Assembly (NCBI GenBank): GCA_013146195.2
Contig: CM028379.1
Span: 110,230,168 to 110,294,167, forward strand
Source of the DNA: Codonopsis lanceolata
Taxonomy: Eukaryota; Streptophyta; Magnoliopsida; Asterales; Campanulaceae
Direction: 5' to 3'
DNA length: 64,000 nt
Made by a program: the position numbers and the translations under genes. Shown here in pieces: positions 57,581 to 64,000 of this stretch; the first letter of the stretch is position 1, and every line of letters starts with the position of its first letter. Below the pieces are notes generated by a model, which worked only from the letters and a program-made list of their open reading frames with translations, ran no database searches and was not told the DNA's origin.

Positions 57581-60434
57581 TGTGACTACCCGACCCGGAC
57601 CCCGAGGAGGAATTGCGAGTCAAGTCGTCCAAATAGGACTACAATTCATGCAAGGACTCAATTATAGAAAACGACATGACGCAACATTGTAGATGAAGCA
57701 CGACTCGGCACTAAAAGGCCGGAATAATTTAAAACTTTTTAAACCTAATATAGCAGTTAAAGACAAGTATACCAAATCATCGGCGATTTTACAACCGGAA
57801 CCCAACACTAAACAGTTCATGCTATAATACCTCGACGGCTAAACATGCCGGAGAAATAACAAAGTAAATAAGAGCTAATGTGATGCTCAGCGGAGGATTT
57901 TAAAAATGTGAACCAACTACAACTATACAAGGCTCGGCGTACATGCGTCGGCACTCAAAATAGGATACAAGTTACTACGAGTAATAGACATAAATACAAT
58001 AAGATCATGTTCCTAAAAGCGAAGTCTAAATGACTTGCTATACCCAACGTCCTTACAAAAGAGATCAAAAGAAGGACATCTATATAACAACCTCGCCGCA
58101 AGTAATCTTGGACAAGCACGAACCCCGCAACGCCTCAACGAGAAGAACCTGGACGGCTCGGATCTAAAGCAGTAAAAGGGAGGGGGTAAGTCATAAATAC
58201 TTTGTGAGCTAACAATTATGCATGTCATGGCATCATGCAACATACATAGCAAGATATCATCATTAATATCAAGTTAATCAAAGCATTCATTTATATAAAC
58301 ACTTAGTTCGCATATCCATGATATCACATTGGTTTAACATAAGTGCTATAAAGTAAATCACATATAAAGAGGATATGTTATAGAACCGGTGCCGCTACAT
58401 ACCTCATGCAATACAAGCATTAACTTTATCGTGCCAAAGATACCCGTGATGGATGTATCAAAGTATCGAGCTCTCTACTCGGGTACCAAGCTCTCTACTT
58501 GTTAATTAGACTTGCCAATGTGCTTTGTTGGTTACAACAAAAGGGCTACTTCCCCACTATGGCCAACAATGGAGGGGTGTGTGATAAAAACATGGTATAA
58601 CAACCCATCACTATCACGAATCCCATAACTTCGTGACGGCGATGCATTGTCACACCATCAACTCAACCAAATATGACAGCTGACTAATGCAATGCCAAGT
58701 AGATGTTTACTCGTCATATAAACCCAAATAGGGAACAAGTTCGACAAGAGCGAACTTATTCAACAAGTAGGTTTTTACTCATTATGGAAATCAATAGGAA
58801 TTTGACAAGAGGGAATTCAACATGTCAAATAGATATATCATACTACAACATGCTCTCGATTATGCATTTCTTCCACACAATCATATAAACCGCATAAGAA
58901 CTCGATTGAGTCTTATAAGCAAACATATCAAACATGCACTTCAATTCATCCCAAAGTTACATAAGCTAATACATTAGTCTAACGAACTACAAACGTCATA
59001 GGGATTGAATGTGGAGTCGGTATTGTTCAATAACACCCTAATCTCAACTGTGATGAAGTCATTACTTAAAGTGCAACCAAGAAGATCATATATACTATAT
59101 GCATCCCATTACTCTTTTCTATGTTATCTGTTCATTTAGAACTTAATAACTAAGTTGTTCATGACCTTAAACTAGACATAAACCAATTCCCGAGTTTCAA
59201 ACCCTAGAATCGTCGATTTTGCTAAACCTACAATTGAAACTTATTCTTTCACAAGAGTTGTTCCTAGGCCCATTTAGAACATTATTCATGCTTTACACAA
59301 AGTCAAAATTATAACTTGACATGGAAATCATAAAATCCTACATACTTTTCATTTGAAGAATTGAAGAATTCTACTTCACTAGAAGTGTTCCTAAGCATGA
59401 TTAGAAGAACTATAATGAAGGAAGCATGTTATAATATTGAACATGAAATTATGGGAATTGAAAACTCAAATAAAGCCTATGAATAATGGTTGGAAGGAAG
59501 AACAAATCAAGGATTGTTGAAGAGGAGGGCAAGGCCTTCGATTCGGCGGTCTCGGATCGCCGATCGGGTTACCGGAACTCCGGCAAATGATCACACAAGC
59601 TATGGAGCTTCTCAAGAACGAAAATGGAGGTTTATGAACTTAGCAAATGGAGCTTGAAGGTCACAAATGGCTGAAAATGGATTTTATATGGTTCATGTAA
59701 ACCACAATCCATGTGAAAGGTGTTATAAGAGTTTCTATTGGCCAAGGCTTGCTAGCCATTGATAACAACTCATCCAAGGGCTTAGAGGGCTTGGACTAGG
59801 GTCAACAAAGGGGGCTTGAGTCACTAAAGATGGCCAAGGGGCAAGGGCAAGGTGGACATCAACCAAAACTTGCAAAAATTCCCGTATGTAGGAATTGCTG
59901 GACCATGCGGTCGCTTCCCTCTTGGACCATGCGAGCGCATGGTTCTGTTCTTCAAGGCAAGCCATTTTTTTGATTGCTCTCAGCATCTCATATGAGCCAC
60001 TGATCAGAAAGCCATGCGGCCGCAAGGTTCAGAAGGTAAACAAGGTCTAAACGTGTACTAAATGATCTCAAACTCATGGAAAACCATTCTAAGGTGCAAC
60101 CCAACTCAAAACAAGTCGGAAACACACCCGAACAATATCCGAAACAAGTTAAAACATGGTTCGAATCACGCGATGAATGGCCAATGAATCAAACACGATT
60201 CAAACTCAACTCAAACAAGGATAACTTGAACATGAATAAGGCTTTTTTAAACATGAATATGACTTGCATACAAGGCCTAGAACTCATATTAACATCTCGC
60301 AAGACGAAACGCAAGCATTACAAGCAACGAAGGAAAACCCCAAAACTCAAACGAAGCAACAAAGCTTCTAAACTTTCAACCAAGCATACTATGATCAAAA
60401 TGAACATTATAAGTCATATATGGAAGGTACTAAG
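57581..60434 (-). mobile_element. Chromovirus G1 5' LTR (3' portion)
   Basis: It ends GGGTCGGGTAGTCACA at 57,581 against the primer-binding site. It is interrupted at 60,435 (GGTACTAAG) by the 3' LTR of G2; compared with 52,566 in the G1 3' LTR, about 195 bp are missing and should lie beyond the right edge. TATA-type motif is at 59,682-59,689, the GC-rich block at about 59,530-59,585, and CG motifs near 59,905-59,942. Confidence 0.85.
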
Positions 60435-63400
60435 TGTGACAACCCGACCCGGACCCCGAGGTGGAATCACAAGTCAAGTCATCCAAATAGGACAACAATA
60501 CATGCAAAGACTCAATTATTAAAAACGACGTGACGAAACATTGTAGATGAAGCGCGACTCGGCACCGAAAGGCCGGAATAATTTAAAACTTTTTAAAACC
60601 TGATATAGCAATTAAAGACAAGTATACCAATTCATCGGCGACTTTACTATCGGAACCCAACACTACACAGTTCATGCAAATATACCTCGACGGCTACAAC
60701 ATGCCGGAGAACAACATAAATAAATAAGAGCTAAAGTAATGCCCAGCGGAAGATTTAAACATGAACCAAACTACATCTATACAAGGCTCGACGTACACGC
60801 GCCGGCACTCAAAATAGGATACAAGTATTGACATAAATACAAATAAACAAAGTTCCCAAGCGAAGTCTAAATGACTTGCTAATCCCAACGTCCTTACAAA
60901 AGAGAACAAAATAAGGACATCTATAAACAACAACCTTGTCGCAAGTGATCACGGACAAGTACGAACCCTGCTATGCCTCAACGAGCGGTACATGAACGGC
61001 TCGGATCTAAAGCAGTAAAAGGGAGGGGGTAAGTCATAAAGACTTTGTGAGTTAACAATTATGCATGTCATGGCATTATGCAACATACATAACAAGATAT
61101 CATCTTGAATATCAAGTCAATCAAAGCATTCATTTATATAAACACTTAAATCACATATCCATGGTAGCACATTGTTTCACATAAGTGCTATAAAGTAAAC
61201 CACATATAAGGAGGATATGTTATGGAACCGGTGCCGCTACGTAGCTCCTGCAATACACAGCGTTAACATTTCGTGCCAATGATACCCGTGATTAGTGTAT
61301 CAAAGTACCGAGTTCTCTACTCGGGTACCAAGCTCTCTCCTTGGTACTTAGACTTGCCAATGTGCTCTTCTGGTTACAGCAAAGGGGCTACTTCCCCACT
61401 GTGGCCAACAGTAGGAGGGGTGTGTGATAAAAACCCGGTATAACAACCCATCACTATCACGAGTCCCATAACTCGTGACGGCGAAGCATTGTCACACCAA
61501 CGACTCAACCAAATATGCCAGCTTGACTAATGCAATGCCAAGTAGATGTTTACTCGTCATATAATCTCAAATAAGGAACAAGTTCGACAAGAGCGAACTT
61601 ATTCAACAAGTAGTTGTTTACTCATTTAAAGAATCAAATAAGAAATCGACAAGAGCGAATTCAACATGTCAAATAGATACATCATTCTACAACATGCTCT
61701 CAATTATGCATTTGCTTCACACAATGACATAAACCACATAAGAACTCAATCGAGTCTTATAAGCACTCAAATCAAACATGCCCTTCAATCCATCCCAAAG
61801 TCACGTACGCTAATATATTAGTCTAACGCACTACAAACGTCGTAGGGATTGAATGTGGAGTCGGTATTGTTCAATAACTCCCTAATCTCGACTCCGGTGA
61901 GTCATTACTAAAATTCAACCAAGTAGAGTATTGATACTATATGTATCACATTGCTCTTTTCTAAGTTCTCCGTTCATTTAGAACTCGATAACTAAGCCGT
62001 TCATGTTCTTAAACTAGCCTTAAACACATTCCCGAGTTTCAAACCCTAGAATCGGTGATTTTGTTAAACCTTGAATTGGAACATATTCTTTCTCAAGAGT
62101 TATTCCTAAGCTCATTATAAACAACATTCATTCTTTACAAAATGTCAAAATCACAACTTCATAGAGAATTCATAAAATCCTACACATGTTTCTTAGGTTG
62201 AATTGGAGGATTTGTCTTCACAAAAGATGTTTATAATCATCAATAGATCAAATATAATGAAGGGGTCATGTTATTTTATTGAACATGAAAATCTCAGGGA
62301 ATTGTCACTCACCTTAGTCCTAAGATTAATGGATGAATGGATGATCAAAGCAAGGATTGTTGTAGAGAAGATCAAGGCCTTCGATTTGGCGGTCTCGGAT
62401 CGCCGATCGGACCACCGGAACTCCGGGAAATGGTCTCTCAAGCTAGGGTTTCCTCCATGGACGAAAATGGAGTCTCAAGCTCTGATTCTCTGGTTCTTGT
62501 TGATCAAGAATGGCTGGAATGGCTGAATGATGGCCTATATACTTGCCAACAAAACCCCAATCCATGTGAAAGGTGTTAAGTGGCTTCTAATTGGCTAAGG
62601 GATGATCCAAGGGCCAAGAAGGGTTGTAGGAGAGTCAACAAAGAGGGGCTTGACTCACTTTGGTCGGCCAAGGGCAAGGGCACAAGGGTCAACAACCAAA
62701 ACCACTCAAAAAAAGACACAAACCTGAATCTGGCATGATGCGGTCGCATCATGCCTCACCCATGCGATCGCAAGGGTCCTCTTCTAACTTCTGCACATTT
62801 TGACTAGCTCTCAACATCTCCACGCGAGCCAATGACCAAAACACAATGCGGCCGCGAGGTTCACTACTCAAGCTTGTTAAAAACTAGTCCTAAATAGTTC
62901 CAAACTCATTGGCAACAATCCTAAGGTGTAACCCAACTCAAAACAAGTCGGAAACACACCCGAAATACATCCGAATCAAGTTAAATCATGGCTCGAATCG
63001 CTCGACGAATGGGCAACGAATCAAACACGAATCAATCCCAACTTAAACTAGGATAAATTGAACATGTATTAGGCTTGTTTAAACATGGTTATGGCTTGTA
63101 TTCAAGGCCTAGAACTCAACCGAACTTCTCTCGAGACGAAATGAAGGCAATACAAGCAATGATGACAAACCACAAAACACAAACGAAGCAACGAAGCTTT
63201 TAAACTTCCAACCAAGCACACAACAACTAAGATGAACATTATAAACCATAGATGCAAAGTACTAAGACTCTCATGAGACTTATTTAGGTGCTATCATGAT
63301 ACGATGAACCCTCGAGACATCAACAATAAGGCATGCAACGCATGGAAGACCATTACTCTATTATGACCTTAACCAACACAATGCAAGCAAGATAGGAATA

Positions 63401-63482
63401 AAATGAAGTCTCTAACATGTCAAGACCTACTACAAACATGTTATAATGATGACAAACATGAAATGGGGTTTGGGTTCTCACA
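60435..63482 (-). mobile_element. Chromovirus G2 3' LTR
   Basis: 3,048 bp, minus-strand start TGTGAGAACCC at 63,482, end GGGTCGGGTTGTCACA at 60,435. It is closer to the solo LTR (48,585-51,655) than to the G1 LTRs in the 62,340-62,900 section. TATA-type motif is at 62,534-62,541 and paired CG motifs at 62,738-62,775. It is nested in the G1 5' LTR. Confidence 0.9.
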
Positions 63483-63493
63483 TCCTCCCCCAC

Positions 63494-64000
63494 TTAAAGG
63501 AATTTAGTCCTTAAATTCATACCAGAAATCTCGAACAGGTAAGGGTATTTCTCCCTCATCTCAAGCTCGGTCTCCCATGTGGCTTCCTCAATATCATGAT
63601 TCTTCCACAAGACCTTCACTAAAGGAATCCGCTTGGTCCTCAAGACTTGCTCCTTGGTATCAAGAATCCTCACCGGTTTCTCAACGTAGGAAAGATCGGG
63701 CTCAAAGGTAATCTCCTCATAAGTAAGGACATGTGGCTCGTCTTTCAAGTACTCACGAAGCATGGAAACATGAAACATATCATGAGCACCCGATATAGAC
63801 GGTGGTAACGCAAGTCGATAAGCCAAAGAACCAATCCGCTCTAAGATCTCAAACGGACCAATAAACCAAGGAGAAAGCTTCCCTTTCTTCCCAAACCACT
63901 TAGTACCGTGTCGGGGCGATACCTTCAGAACACAAAGTCACCAACCTGAAACTCAAGATCACGTCTCCGATTGTCTGCGTAGCTTTTCTGTCTACTCTGA
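63494..64000 (-). pseudogene. Chromovirus G2 integrase C-terminus and chromodomain (cut by window edge)
   Basis: The frame 63,826-63,494 has PSISGAHDMFHVSMLREYL, then KRIPLVKVLWKNHDIEEATW of the chromodomain, and ends at TAA 63,494 inside the polypurine tract. Upstream, 63,827-64,000 matches integrase C-terminus of G1, but one base is missing near 63,930 (CCTTCAGAACAC against CCTTCAAGAACAC), so it is shifted. The rest of pol is to the right of the window. Confidence 0.88.

Noticed and set aside
1..64000. tRNA, rRNA, snRNA, telomere or organelle insert
   Set aside because: I looked for cloverleaf boxes, rRNA core motifs and TTTAGGG arrays and saw none; a tRNA or rRNA scan by program would be the firm test.

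Overview
This window looks like heterochromatic, repeat-dense nuclear DNA of a flowering plant, probably a eudicot. The evidence is nested Ty3/gypsy (Tat/Ogre-like and chromovirus) and Ty1/copia (SIRE/Maximus-like and another) LTR retrotransposons, U12-free GT-AG introns, W-box and ACGT motifs, and low GC overall. I see no convincing single-copy host gene, tRNA, rRNA or CRISPR. Nearly every base can be assigned to a decayed, nested or recombined retroelement. The species cannot be named from this.

Left and centre (1-33,014): the main structure is a giant inverted repeat. A left arm (about 3,759-14,640) is mirrored by a right arm (22,355-33,014), around a 7.6 kb unique centre and a 100-base run of N (22,255-22,354). 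Outside to inside, each arm holds a Tat-type LTR, part of a SIRE-type envelope-like ORF, a chimeric gypsy LTR, a second Tat-type LTR, the long 3' non-coding part of a Tat element, and the start of an antisense, intron-containing plant-mobile-domain (PMD) gene. The centre holds the rest of that PMD gene, a second antisense gene (DUF7745/PMD-like, about 430 aa) and a ruined minus-strand Tat pol (RT, RNase H, second RNase H, integrase). The element is therefore a Tat/Ogre-type retrotransposon in the minus orientation carrying two plant-gene-like ORFs on its opposite strand. The arms differ at one informative point. The outer Tat LTR is a full 5' LTR with primer-binding site and gag on the left, but a solo LTR with target-site duplication on the right.

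Middle (33,015-48,344): the rest of the envelope-like ORF and the 3' LTR of its SIRE-like element, which sits inside another Tat LTR. Then comes the 5' end of a minus-strand gypsy element whose very long LTR (36,793-48,344) contains a 125-bp tandem array, a 47-bp template-switch-like hairpin and an inserted Ty1/copia element (40,671-46,916). The copia element keeps its 5' LTR, primer-binding site and frameshifted gag-pol but has lost its 3' LTR. Its 5' leader has an unusual GC-rich cluster of W-box and ACGT motifs.

Right (48,345-64,000): a chromovirus (Tekay/Del-like, with chromodomain) on the minus strand, gag-pol 57,472-52,773. Its 3' LTR is split by a 3.07-kb solo LTR with a perfect 5-bp duplication (GGCAA) and by the gypsy element to the left. 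Its 5' LTR is split by a second copy of the same family whose 3' LTR and chromodomain end run off the right edge.

The order of events can be partly read from the nesting. All coding regions are frameshifted or carry stop codons except the two antisense PMD-type genes, whose long exons stay largely open.
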